64,000 nt of DNA from Flammeovirgaceae bacterium UBA7330 (GTDB lineage: Bacteria > Bacteroidota > Bacteroidia > Cytophagales > Cyclobacteriaceae), in NCBI GenBank assembly GCA_002471275.1, contig DKPQ01000024.1:176164-240163 (forward strand). Reading direction: 5' to 3'. Made by a program: the position numbers and the translations under genes. The notes under the pieces are model-generated. The model did no database searches. It saw only the letters and a list, made by a program, of their open reading frames with translations, and was not told where the DNA came from. Position 1 is the first letter of the stretch. Each line of letters opens with the position of its first letter. Positions 8,108 through 17,093 of the stretch are shown here, piece by piece.

Positions 8108-8969
8108 AATTAACAACCAAACTAAAATCAACCAGAAACTTATCTGTAGTACAAACCTTCGTATGACGAATTTCAGCTGGATTAAGTGGAGGTAATTTTT
8201 TTACCAGCTCGATTGCATTCTTTTTACAGGTCAAAGCATCATCTTTAATTGGAATTGAGTTCCAATCATCCGCAATCTTTGGATTGATAATTTGGCCAGC
8301 TGTGTCCACTTCATAGATCACCGTAAATCGGTTTACAGCTGCTTCAAATGAAGGGCTTTGGATAATCAGACTGTCCCGTTTATTCTTTGGTTCATAAATG
8401 ATTTCGCAGGGTTCCAGATTCTTTTTTACGAAAGCCTGTGTCTCCTCAAAATCCATCTTATGAGTTGGTGTTGTTTCTACCCTGTCAAAAATTTCATTAC
8501 ACCAGATTTTGCCATACAATTCTTCAGACGGAATTTGACTAATCTGATAAATGTGGTCCTCAACCTTGTCTAGCTTGCTAATTAGTGAAGCAGAAAGTGA
8601 AGCCTTCTCCGTCCTTTGACATGGGGTGGTAAATTGTTTGAAATATTTTGGATGCCTGCTGGCAAATAAGATGTAAACGGAATCCACTTCAAAAGGAAAG
8701 GCACAACCTGTGATCCTGGAAAGAACCTCTACCGTTTCAGATTTTGTGCCTTTATAACGCTTTATTACTTCAAACCGGGTACTGTACAGATAGTAAACAC
8801 GCTCACGGTCCGGTCGGATAGTTATCTGTTGCGTTGAAATAACCTTTGCCAGTAATATGGTCTGTGTGACAGCTATCTCCTGTTCCAATAATGGATTTTG
8901 ACAGTTGCAGGATAGACCTTTATGAAAAGAAACAAGTAATAAGAGCAGGCATATTAACAATGATCTCAT
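8106..8969 (-). CDS. exported TIMP/NTR-like plus TonB-C-like protein
   Basis: 287 residues with a signal peptide ending near LSC. The mature N-terminus begins CNCQNP, followed by ILLAKVI, a strand pair ending RYKGTKSETVEV and GCAFPFEVDSVYILFA. This Cys-rich start and pattern match tissue-inhibitor-of-metalloproteinase/NTR-like domains common in Bacteroidota secreted proteins. The C-terminal 90 residues (RFTVIYEVDTAGQIINPKI, then KLPPLNPAEIRH) resemble a TonB C-terminal/energy-transducer-type fold. Partner and role unknown. Monocistronic, convergent with the preceding gene. Confidence 0.65.
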   Translation of the reverse strand: MRSLLICLLLLLVSFHKGLSCNCQNPLLEQEIAVTQTILLAKVISTQQITIRPDRERVYYLYSTRFEVIKRYKGTKSETVEVLSRITGCAFPFEVDSVYILFASRHPKYFKQFTTPCQRTEKASLSASLISKLDKVEDHIYQISQIPSEELYGKIWCNEIFDRVETTPTHKMDFEETQAFVKKNLEPCEIIYEPKNKRDSLIIQSPSFEAAVNRFTVIYEVDTAGQIINPKIADDWNSIPIKDDALTCKKNAIELVKKLPPLNPAEIRHTKVCTTDKFLVDFSLVVN

Positions 8970-9359
8970 GTAGGAAAATGGCTTGAAGGTTAGGTTTACT
9001 GCAATAATAAAACATTTTGTAGACGCCAGGAGCGAAGAGATTTTTTTAAATCCATCATCCTAAGGACGCACCGGTAGATGATATTCCTTCGTTCCTGAAT
9101 AAGCCATATCCTGTAAATGTGATCAGTAAATGTCACCCTGGTAATGAATCCGGTCACAGCGGGATACCTTACTCAGGAGTTTGCCCGATATTGAGTGCGA
9201 AAATTTTATCAAAAGGGTAAAATAGATACCTGGTGATATCTACCGAAATATCATTAATTTCTATTTTCCCAAATGGTTAAAGTTTTGTCATATATTTAAC
9301 ACATTTAAAATCCAGTATCCTATTGATTTGGATATATTCAACCATATTTTATTAAACCC
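8970..9359. other. intergenic region upstream of the sugar-oxidation operon
   Basis: No coding signal is seen on either strand. The last 120 bp are AT-rich and must hold the promoter of the operon starting at 9360. A weak dyad (GATAT...ATATC, about 9236-9254) is the only palindrome noticed; it is too weak to call an operator. Confidence 0.5.
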
Positions 9360-11996
9360 ATGAAGCACCCTTCTTTCCTAAAGAACTTATCGTTTTTCTT
9401 CCTAATCATTATTTTGGTTTCCTGTTCAAAAGATGAGCCAGCTAATCCAAAGGTTAGCAAATTAAAGCTTCAGCCGGGATTCAAAGCAGAGCACATTTTC
9501 TCTCCATCAGAAATTGATATGGGATCTTGGGTGTCCATGGCATTTGATAATAAAGGCAGGCTGATCACATCCGACCAGTATGGTGCACTCTACAGGCTTG
9601 AGATACCTGCCATTGGATCGGATTCGCTTACCCCAAAAATTGAGCGGCTATCCATCAAATCTCCGGACTCAGATTCTGTACTTCTTATGGGGCATGCCCA
9701 GGGGTTGTTATATGCATTTAATAGTCTATACGTCATGGTCAACAACCGGGTGAGTGAAGAATTTCCTGTAGAAAGTGGACTATACCGATTGCAGGATACT
9801 AACAATGATGACCAATACGATAGAATCACTCAACTTAAGCCATTGAAGGGCGACGGAGAACATGGTCCTCACAGTATCATTCTCAGCCCTGATGGTAAAT
9901 CATTGTATGTGGTATCAGGAAACCATACCGATGCTCCCGAGATGGATGCTTACAGACTGCCTTCCAACTGGCAACATGACAACCTTTTTCCGCATCTGAC
10001 TGATCCGCGAGGTCATGCCAGAACGCGAAAGGAGCCCGGAGGATGGATTGCAAAGACAGACCCGGAGGGGAAAAATTGGGAATTGATCAGTGCCGGCTAT
10101 CGAAACCCATATGATATCGCATTCAACAGACAGGGAGACCTGTTTACCTATGACTCAGATATGGAGTGGGATCTCGGTATGCCCTGGTATCGACCTACCA
10201 GAATATGTCATGTGACAAGCGGCAGTGAATTTGGGTGGAGAACAGGAAATGCCAAGTGGTCTCCTGTTTACCCGGATAATTTACCTCCCGTACTCAACAT
10301 TGGCCAGGGTTCACCTACGGGGGTTCTGCATGGAAAAGATTCAGGTTTTCCGGGTAAATATCAGGATGTCTTGTTCGCTTTTGACTGGAGTTTTGGCATT
10401 ATCTATGGAATACACCTGAAGCCGAACGGAGCTTCATACATTGGCGAGAAAGAAGAGTTTTTGTCCGGTATTCCATTACCTCTGACAGATGGTGTGTTTG
10501 GTCCTGATGGGGCCTTGTATTTCCTGACAGGGGGTAGAAGACTGGATTCGGATCTTTATCGGGTTTATTATGACGGGACAGACACGAAATCGAGTGAAAG
10601 TCCGGAAAAGACAGATGCTCAGCAGTTGAGAGTAAAACTTGAGCAGTATCATCAGGGTCCCAACCCTGAAGCCATTGAGTTTGCATGGTCGTATTTAGGT
10701 CATGAGGACAGGTTTGTACAGTATGCTGCCAGGATAGCAGTAGAGCATCAGCCAGTCAATCAATATGTAAAAAAAGTACAGAGCGAATCTGACCCTGTGA
10801 AAAAGATCCAGGGAAGTCTGGCGGTAGCCAGACAGGGTGACCGATCACATCGGGATGCCCTCCTAAAGGGATTGGTTGATATTGATTTTGAAAAGCTTTC
10901 ATCAGACGATAAAATCAACCTGGTGAGAACCATCGAAGTGACAATAGCAAGATTTGGAGCCCCATCGGGTGCCCTCAAAGAGCAGGTGGGAAATTATCTG
11001 TTTGCTGTATATCCTTCCGAAAATGATGCTTTGGATTTTATCTCGAGTAAGGTACTGGCATACCTCGAAGTACCAGGAACCATCGAGAAGACCCTGGCAC
11101 TACTTGAGAAGGAAGTGACTTCAGATGCTTCCAGTATGACCGGCACGGCTACTGAGGGCTCTGATCTGATCCTCAGGAATTTACAGTATGGAATGAGCAT
11201 TGCCAAAACATTGAGTAGTGTACCACCGGCACAGCATACCTACTTTGGTATGACTTTGAGTGATATTGAATCAGGTTGGACTCCAGAGTTGAGGGAGCGC
11301 TATTTTAGTTGGTTTGAGAAAATGTTGGGGTATCAGGCAGGTCATAGCTACATTGGCTTTATCAACAATGCAAGGAAACGCGCCCTGGCATATGTTCCCA
11401 ATGATCAATTTGACTATTACAATGAGCTCTCTGGTAATGCCTTACTCACCGAATCAGGAAACGATATCGCTGAAGCAATCCGTCCGGAAGGTCCTGGCAG
11501 GAGGTGGCAGACTGAAGATATTGCTCAAGTTGTCGGAGAGCCCCTGAAGGGAAGAGATTTCCAAAACGGAAAAAACATGTTCATCGCCGCGAATTGCAAA
11601 ACCTGCCATACCATAGCGGGTGAAGGTGGTGCCAGTGGCCCGGACCTTACCCAGCTGGGAACCAGGTTCTCTCCTGAGGATATTCTGAAGGCCATCATAG
11701 AGCCCAGTGATGTAATTTCTGATCAATACGCATCATCTATCCTGATCTTGAAAAATGGGCAGTCTGTGGTAGGAAGGATTGTGAATGAGGAGGGGAGTAA
11801 CTACAAGGTATCTCAAAATCCTTTCGCTCCTGACCAGCTGAGAGAAGTGCCAAAAGCTGAGGTAGAGCGGATTGAATTGTCGGAAGTTTCGGCTATGCCT
11901 CCGGGAACCATCAATGCATTGAATGAGGAGGAGTTGAAAGACCTGATTGCCTATCTGATTTCAGGTGGCAACCCACAAAATGAACTGTATCAATAA
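9360..11996 (+). CDS. cytochrome c / beta-propeller sugar-dehydrogenase-like lipoprotein
   Basis: 878 residues. Lipoprotein signal with lipobox Cys at about 22 (LVSC). Residues about 35-410 form a six-bladed propeller of the sorbosone/PQQ glucose-dehydrogenase type (GHAQGLLYAFNSLYVM, GEHGPHSIILSPDGKSLYVV, SAGYRNPYDIAFN, FGPDGALYFLTGGRR). A helical middle (about 430-700) looks HEAT-like. The C-terminus is a single-haem cytochrome c (CKTCH at about 746-750, GPDLTQLG, and a Met-containing end SAMPPGTINAL) of the planctomycete type. Likely an outer-membrane or periplasmic oxidase passing electrons from a sugar or alcohol. First gene of a seven-gene operon with carbohydrate isomerases, 47 bp before the DUF1080 gene. 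Substrate unknown. Confidence 0.8.
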   Translation: MKHPSFLKNLSFFFLIIILVSCSKDEPANPKVSKLKLQPGFKAEHIFSPSEIDMGSWVSMAFDNKGRLITSDQYGALYRLEIPAIGSDSLTPKIERLSIKSPDSDSVLLMGHAQGLLYAFNSLYVMVNNRVSEEFPVESGLYRLQDTNNDDQYDRITQLKPLKGDGEHGPHSIILSPDGKSLYVVSGNHTDAPEMDAYRLPSNWQHDNLFPHLTDPRGHARTRKEPGGWIAKTDPEGKNWELISAGYRNPYDIAFNRQGDLFTYDSDMEWDLGMPWYRPTRICHVTSGSEFGWRTGNAKWSPVYPDNLPPVLNIGQGSPTGVLHGKDSGFPGKYQDVLFAFDWSFGIIYGIHLKPNGASYIGEKEEFLSGIPLPLTDGVFGPDGALYFLTGGRRLDSDLYRVYYDGTDTKSSESPEKTDAQQLRVKLEQYHQGPNPEAIEFAWSYLGHEDRFVQYAARIAVEHQPVNQYVKKVQSESDPVKKIQGSLAVARQGDRSHRDALLKGLVDIDFEKLSSDDKINLVRTIEVTIARFGAPSGALKEQVGNYLFAVYPSENDALDFISSKVLAYLEVPGTIEKTLALLEKEVTSDASSMTGTATEGSDLILRNLQYGMSIAKTLSSVPPAQHTYFGMTLSDIESGWTPELRERYFSWFEKMLGYQAGHSYIGFINNARKRALAYVPNDQFDYYNELSGNALLTESGNDIAEAIRPEGPGRRWQTEDIAQVVGEPLKGRDFQNGKNMFIAANCKTCHTIAGEGGASGPDLTQLGTRFSPEDILKAIIEPSDVISDQYASSILILKNGQSVVGRIVNEEGSNYKVSQNPFAPDQLREVPKAEVERIELSEVSAMPPGTINALNEEELKDLIAYLISGGNPQNELYQ

Positions 11997-12043
11997 GACA
12001 AATAGCAGCGCATTATCAATATTAAAACAACCAACTAACTCAA

Positions 12044-12823
12044 ATGATAAATAAAACCTTTTTCAGCATATCATCACTGATTGTCTTAATCAGCTTAATA
12101 AACTGTTCCCCTGGCAAAAAGGAGGGAAGTGAGTCCAAAGCTGCCGTGGCTGATGAATATCAATTAATTTTTGATGGAAAAACACTCACTAATTGGAAAG
12201 GCGATCCCACCTATTGGAAAGTAGAAGACGGGACAATCGTTGGGTATACCACTGAGGAAAAACCCCTTGAAGCGAATACCTTTTTAATCTGGGATGGTGG
12301 ACAGCCAGCAGATTTCGAGCTGATCGTGGACTTCAGGATTACCGAGTCAGGAAACAGCGGTATCCAGTACCGCAGTGAAATGGTAGAAGGTGTGCCTTTT
12401 GGATTGAAGGGTTATCAGGCTGATATAGATGGAAAGAACAACTACACAGGCCAGAATTATGAAGAGCGAAAAAGAGCTACACTCGCTTATAGAGGTCAGC
12501 AGGTGATTGTCAACAACCAGGAAGATCCTAATGCCGAGGTTAGGGACAATGTAAAGAAAAATGCCTGGCAAAGCACGGAGATCGTCAGTTCATTAGGCGA
12601 TACAGATGCATTAAAAGCAAAGATCAAATCCCAGGATTGGAATGAATGTAAGCTGATCATCAAAGGTAATCTGCTCCAGCACTATATCAACGGGGTCCTG
12701 ATGAGTGAGGTCACTGACAACGACACAGTAAACAGAATGTCTGAAGGCTTACTTGGATTCCAGATCCACCGGGGACCACCCATGAAGGTTGAATACAAAA
12801 ACATCCGGTACAAAGCGCTTTAA
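12044..12823 (+). CDS. DUF1080 (3-keto-disaccharide hydrolase family) lipoprotein
   Basis: 259 residues; lipobox Cys at 21 (LINC). The mature part is a concanavalin-like beta-sandwich of the DUF1080/PF06439 family: LIFDGKTLTNW, YWKVEDGTIVGYT, DFELIVDFRITESGNSGIQYRS, then LGFQIHRGPPMKVEYKNIRYK at the end. Members of this family have been shown to act on 3-keto-glycosides (hydrolase or lyase). That fits the oxidase upstream and the isomerases downstream: oxidise a glycoside at C3, then cleave it in the periplasm. The actual substrate is inferred, not visible. It ends 3 bp before the next gene. Confidence 0.88.
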   Translation: MINKTFFSISSLIVLISLINCSPGKKEGSESKAAVADEYQLIFDGKTLTNWKGDPTYWKVEDGTIVGYTTEEKPLEANTFLIWDGGQPADFELIVDFRITESGNSGIQYRSEMVEGVPFGLKGYQADIDGKNNYTGQNYEERKRATLAYRGQQVIVNNQEDPNAEVRDNVKKNAWQSTEIVSSLGDTDALKAKIKSQDWNECKLIIKGNLLQHYINGVLMSEVTDNDTVNRMSEGLLGFQIHRGPPMKVEYKNIRYKAL

Positions 12824-12826
12824 CAG

Positions 12827-13681
12827 ATGAATAAGATCGGTTTCAACGTGCTTGCCTGGTCTGCTGGTGTCTCCGACGATTTGTTTCCCATCCTGGACAA
12901 GTTAAAATCCATCGGATATGATGGGGTGGAATTTTTCATCGGGGATCAGGATGAAAAGGCCTTCCGGAGACTTGGCGACTATACCAGTAGCATCGGGTTA
13001 GAAACCACGGCTGTTTTTGTCATGTCTAAAGAGGAAAACCCGATAGACCCTGATCCAAAGGTGAGGGTCAAATCCCTCCACCGAATTCAATGGACCATTG
13101 ATCGCGCCAATGAGCTGAATGCGAAAGTCCTGTGTGGTCCGTTTCACTCGGCTTTTGCCACCTTTTATCAAAAAGCTCCGGAAGAAAAGGAATATCAATG
13201 GAGTGCAGAAGTGCTGCATCAGGCCGGAGATTATGCTTCACAGTTTGGGATTACACTGACTCCTGAGGCGTTGAATCGGTTTGAATGCTACCTGTGCAAT
13301 ACCGCCGAGCAGCTTGCTCACCTGGTAGCATTGACAGGTCATCCCAATGTCCGGGCGATGTACGACACGCATCACGCCAACATTGAGGAAAAGAATATAG
13401 CGGAGTCAATTAAAAAGATTGCTCCTTATTTGACCCATTTTCATATCAGTGAGAATGACCGGGGCACCCCGGGCGCAGGACATGTACAGTGGGATGAAAC
13501 ATTTGCCACGCTAGCTGAAGTAGGATATGAAGGATGGCTCACCATTGAAGGATTTACCCGTAACGACCCGGTCTTTGCCAATGCCATCAATGTATGGCGT
13601 GAGTTTGCTGAACCCTGGGAGATGGCTGAAAAGGGCTATCAGTTTATCAAACAAATGTTGGACAAGCATAGAAAAAATTGA
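12827..13681 (+). CDS. sugar isomerase/epimerase, D-psicose 3-epimerase-like
   Basis: 284 residues, TIM barrel of the AP-endonuclease-2/xylose-isomerase-like family. Metal and acid/base residues are visible: Glu in LTPEALNRFE, Asp in MYDTHHAN, His in THFHISENDRGTPG, and Glu in LTIEGFTR near the C-terminus. This set matches ketose 3-epimerases and hydroxypyruvate-isomerase-like enzymes; no signal peptide, so cytoplasmic. It starts 3 bp after the DUF1080 gene and its TGA abuts the next ATG, so the genes are translationally coupled. In this operon it likely rearranges the keto-sugar product; substrate unknown. Confidence 0.87.
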   Translation: MNKIGFNVLAWSAGVSDDLFPILDKLKSIGYDGVEFFIGDQDEKAFRRLGDYTSSIGLETTAVFVMSKEENPIDPDPKVRVKSLHRIQWTIDRANELNAKVLCGPFHSAFATFYQKAPEEKEYQWSAEVLHQAGDYASQFGITLTPEALNRFECYLCNTAEQLAHLVALTGHPNVRAMYDTHHANIEEKNIAESIKKIAPYLTHFHISENDRGTPGAGHVQWDETFATLAEVGYEGWLTIEGFTRNDPVFANAINVWREFAEPWEMAEKGYQFIKQMLDKHRKN

Positions 13682-14752
13682 ATGAGTGAGATGAAGCATA
13701 TTTCTTGGATTGACAAGGTTGGTAACACAGCCCAGGTAGGAGGAATTGAGACATCTGTGGTGGACAATGGAGCAGGGAGAGGTTCCAGGATCGCCTGGAT
13801 CAATACCGGCACCGGACTCAGATATAAGGTGGTCATTGATCGAGGAATGGACATTGTGGATGCGTTCTACAACCAGCATAGTCTGGCCTGGCTGAGCCAT
13901 GGTGGTGTCATGTCACCCGAATCCTATGCCCAGACAGGTCTCGATTGGCTGAAGACCTTCAGCGGGGGCCTTATGACTACCTGTGGACTGACCCATGTGG
14001 GTGGCCCTGAGGAAGATGAGTTTGGAAAGCGAGGACTACATGACCAGGTGAGTAACATTCCTGCAACCATAGAATCGATCATTCAGCCGAATCCGGCACA
14101 TGGCCACATGGAAATGAGTATATCAGGCGTGATCAAACAAACCCAGGTGTTTGGAAACAGGCTGGATCTGAGGAGGAAGATCTCTGGTAGTCTGGGATCT
14201 GCTGTCATCAAGGTAGAGGACGAGATCATCAATGCAGGGAATGAACTCGCACCACATATGCTGCTTTATCATCTCAACTTTGGCTGGCCTCTGATTGATG
14301 AGGGGACCAAATTACTGTGGAATGGTACCTGTAAATCGCGTGGAGGTGAAATGGATGATCAGCTTTTTGGAGAGGGAAAAGACTTTAGGACCTGTAAACC
14401 GCCATTGAAAGAACACAGTGGAACAGGGGAGGCTTGTGGGTTTGTGGACGTAAAGCCTGATAAGAATGGAGTAGTTCATTGTGGAGTCCACAACGAGAAG
14501 ATAGGCCTGGCCCTGGTCATTAGGTTCAGGAAGGAGCAAATGCCCTGGCTCACCAACTGGCAGCACTGGGGCAGGAAAGAATATGTGACTGCACTGGAAC
14601 CAGGAACTCATCCACCTATAGGCCAAAGTGCAGCAAGAGCAGAGAAATCCCTGATCTTCCTGGAGCCGGGAGAATCCAGAAAATATGACCTGGAACTGGA
14701 AGTGATGGATGATCCAAAATCTATCCATGAATTGATCTCAGAAATAGAATAA
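13682..14752 (+). CDS. DUF4432 (aldose 1-epimerase-like) protein
   Basis: 356 residues, cytoplasmic. The all-beta galactose-mutarotase-like fold is suggested by GTGLRYKVVIDRGMDIVDAFY, SGGLMTTCGLTHVGGP, PHMLLYHLNFGWPLID and LEPGESRKYDLELEV. These are characteristic of DUF4432, a carbohydrate-binding or epimerase family often encoded with sugar isomerases. Start ATG directly abuts the previous stop; a second in-frame ATG lies three codons in. Likely anomerises or isomerises the sugar handled by the operon; activity unproven for the family. Confidence 0.82.
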   Translation: MSEMKHISWIDKVGNTAQVGGIETSVVDNGAGRGSRIAWINTGTGLRYKVVIDRGMDIVDAFYNQHSLAWLSHGGVMSPESYAQTGLDWLKTFSGGLMTTCGLTHVGGPEEDEFGKRGLHDQVSNIPATIESIIQPNPAHGHMEMSISGVIKQTQVFGNRLDLRRKISGSLGSAVIKVEDEIINAGNELAPHMLLYHLNFGWPLIDEGTKLLWNGTCKSRGGEMDDQLFGEGKDFRTCKPPLKEHSGTGEACGFVDVKPDKNGVVHCGVHNEKIGLALVIRFRKEQMPWLTNWQHWGRKEYVTALEPGTHPPIGQSAARAEKSLIFLEPGESRKYDLELEVMDDPKSIHELISEIE

Positions 14753-14781
14753 AATAAATAGCAATAAACCCTTAAATAGAT

Positions 14782-15993
14782 ATGAGTAAAAAACTTGCAG
14801 AAATTGCATTAGATCAGGGCAAAGGAATAGTGAGATTAGCCCCAAACTGGGTGCCCAGATCTTTTTGTGTACCTGGCAGAAGGATCAAACTTCATCCCGA
14901 TGACTATTATGTACTGGGTGGAGAACGTGGTGGAATAGATGAACGTTGGTTTTCTTCCACTACACCTGCGCAAAATGGACCTTTGACAGGGAAGAATGAA
15001 GGACTAAGTGCCATTGTCGTAAAAGATGGATCCAGGACTTCGGAGGTATTGCTCAGAGATGCCATTGATGAGTTGAAAGGAGCTATCATCGGCGACAGAC
15101 TTTGGAAAGAATATGAGAGCTGGCCAATGTATTCAAAATTCTTTGACAACATGGGACCTTTGCCACACCATGTACACCACAATGATAAAGACGCCGCCAA
15201 GATCGGTCAAAAAGGTAAACCGGAAGCCTATTATTTCCCGCCACAGGTCAATAACCATGGAGGAGACTTTCCATATACCTTCTTCGGTATCACCCCGGGA
15301 ACTACCAAAGAGCAAATCCTGGAATGCCTGAAGAACTTTACCAAGGGTGACAATAAGATCACCAACTATTCATCGGCTTTTAGGCTTGAGCCGGGGACCG
15401 GATGGGACGTGCCTCCGGGCATGCTGCATGCACCAGGAAGCATGTGTACCTATGAGCCCCAAAAAGCTTCTGATGTTTTTGCCATGTACCAGTCACTGGT
15501 GAATGAGGCCATCATTCCTGAGGAGTTGCTTTGGAACGGTACACCTAAAGACAGGATTGGTGATTACGAACAGTTGATCGAGGTGCTGGACTGGGAATTG
15601 AATACCGACCCAAATATGCTGGAGACCCGATTTATGAATCCTGTTCCGGTAAGACCTGAAAAGGAGATGGTGGGCTATCGTGAAGTATGGGTATGTTATC
15701 GCTCGGATGCCTTCAGTGCCAAGGAACTTACGGTTTTGCCTGGTCAGACAGTCACCATCAAAGACAATGCTGCCTATGGCATGATCATGATGCAGGGTCA
15801 TGGCAAGATGGGTGTATGGGAAATAGAAACACCAACTATGATTCGCTATGGACAGCACACAAACGATGAGTTTTTTGTGACGGAGAAAGCCGCTAAAGAG
15901 GGTGTAACCATTACAAACTATTCCGATTGTGATCCCATTGTCATGCTGAAGCATTTCGGACCGGATAACCCCGATTTGAACCTTGATTTATGA
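14782..15993 (+). CDS. cupin protein, phosphomannose-isomerase-like
   Basis: 403 residues, cytoplasmic. The first cupin carries a His-rich metal motif (GPLPHHVHHND), followed by PEAYYFPPQ and WDVPPGMLHAPGS, the layout of class I mannose-6-phosphate isomerase-like proteins. A second beta-rich domain follows (about 290-395). It is not a canonical ManA: the usual Q-x-H metal triad is replaced by HHVHH. Probably an isomerase for the keto-sugar route, 29 bp after the DUF4432 gene in the same operon. Confidence 0.72.
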   Translation: MSKKLAEIALDQGKGIVRLAPNWVPRSFCVPGRRIKLHPDDYYVLGGERGGIDERWFSSTTPAQNGPLTGKNEGLSAIVVKDGSRTSEVLLRDAIDELKGAIIGDRLWKEYESWPMYSKFFDNMGPLPHHVHHNDKDAAKIGQKGKPEAYYFPPQVNNHGGDFPYTFFGITPGTTKEQILECLKNFTKGDNKITNYSSAFRLEPGTGWDVPPGMLHAPGSMCTYEPQKASDVFAMYQSLVNEAIIPEELLWNGTPKDRIGDYEQLIEVLDWELNTDPNMLETRFMNPVPVRPEKEMVGYREVWVCYRSDAFSAKELTVLPGQTVTIKDNAAYGMIMMQGHGKMGVWEIETPTMIRYGQHTNDEFFVTEKAAKEGVTITNYSDCDPIVMLKHFGPDNPDLNLDL

Positions 15994-16038
15994 TTATATT
16001 TAGTCAAATTTATTTTTTAACCACAAAAACCCCTTATT

Positions 16039-17061
16039 GTGAACAACTATCCCAAATTACATAATGCAACCTGGCCCGGAGTCGTAGGAAAGGGGCCAGA
16101 TTCTGAACCACCAATTCCGTTTGACGATATGCTGAAGATGACAGCTGCAGCGGAGGTGAATGGAGTCAAGTTTGATGGAGTAGACCTTGGTCTGTTACCT
16201 CCTCACATCGATATCGAAGGATCCAGGGATGATTTCAAGCGAATTGCTGATAAAATTGCTGGTTATGGACTGAAAGTAGGTAGCCTGGTAGCCCCGATCT
16301 GGGGAGGTCCTGCCATGGGGAGCAAAGAAGATCGCAAGACCTTTGTAGACATGGTACGCAAGTCATGTGAATTTGCTAAAGTCATGCGGGAGCAAGGTGT
16401 CCGGAGCTATGGTATCATCCGAATTGATTCTGCTTCCAGCCCCAACGACTGGGCCAAAGATCCGGTGAACAACTCCAAACTGATTGCGCAAACTTTCAGA
16501 GAAGCATGTGATGTTGCCGCTGACTACGATGAACGTCTGGCAGCAGAAGGCGAGATCTGCTGGGGAGGCATGCATAGCTGGAAAACCATGGTAGAAACCC
16601 TGGAAGCTGTCGATCGACCCAACATGGGATTTCAGGCTGACATGGCACATACCATGCTGTATCTACTGGGTTACAACAAACCGGAAGACAGGATATTGCC
16701 TGACAATTTTGACTGGAAAGACAGGGAGACCCTGACTGCAGGTCTGAAGAAAATCACCAATGCGCTTAGGCCATGGACCATAGACTTTCATGTTGCTCAG
16801 AACGATGGTACGGTTCACGGGACAGGCTCCCATGACAAGACCGGTCGTCACTGTCAGGCCACCGATCCAAATGGTAAGCTGGATGTGGTCAATGATGCCG
16901 GGTACTGGCTGAGAGACGAAAAAGGCAATCTGACCAAAGCTTTTCAGCACATCTGCTGGGATGGTTGCATGTTTGACAATTCTGTGATGACACAGCAAAA
17001 AACATGGAATGACATCCTGGCCACGCTTATCAAAGTGCGTGAAGCACATGGCTGGAGCTAA
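16039..17061 (+). CDS. sugar phosphate isomerase/epimerase-type TIM barrel
   Basis: 340 residues beginning with GTG at 16039; no in-frame ATG precedes it. Fragments GVKFDGVDLGLLPP, GLKVGSLVAPIWGGP, AAEGEICWGGMHSWK, MGFQADMAHTMLYLLG and TIDFHVAQNDGTVHG show an AP-endonuclease-2-like barrel with Glu, Asp, His and further acidic ligands. It is longer than the other isomerase of the operon and not closely similar to it, so the operon encodes two different barrel enzymes. Cytoplasmic. Possible roles are isomerisation or dehydration of a 3-keto-sugar acid; the substrate is not readable. Confidence 0.8.
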   Translation: MNNYPKLHNATWPGVVGKGPDSEPPIPFDDMLKMTAAAEVNGVKFDGVDLGLLPPHIDIEGSRDDFKRIADKIAGYGLKVGSLVAPIWGGPAMGSKEDRKTFVDMVRKSCEFAKVMREQGVRSYGIIRIDSASSPNDWAKDPVNNSKLIAQTFREACDVAADYDERLAAEGEICWGGMHSWKTMVETLEAVDRPNMGFQADMAHTMLYLLGYNKPEDRILPDNFDWKDRETLTAGLKKITNALRPWTIDFHVAQNDGTVHGTGSHDKTGRHCQATDPNGKLDVVNDAGYWLRDEKGNLTKAFQHICWDGCMFDNSVMTQQKTWNDILATLIKVREAHGWS

Positions 17062-17093
17062 AAACTGATTTTTTAAAGAACGAATAAACAACC

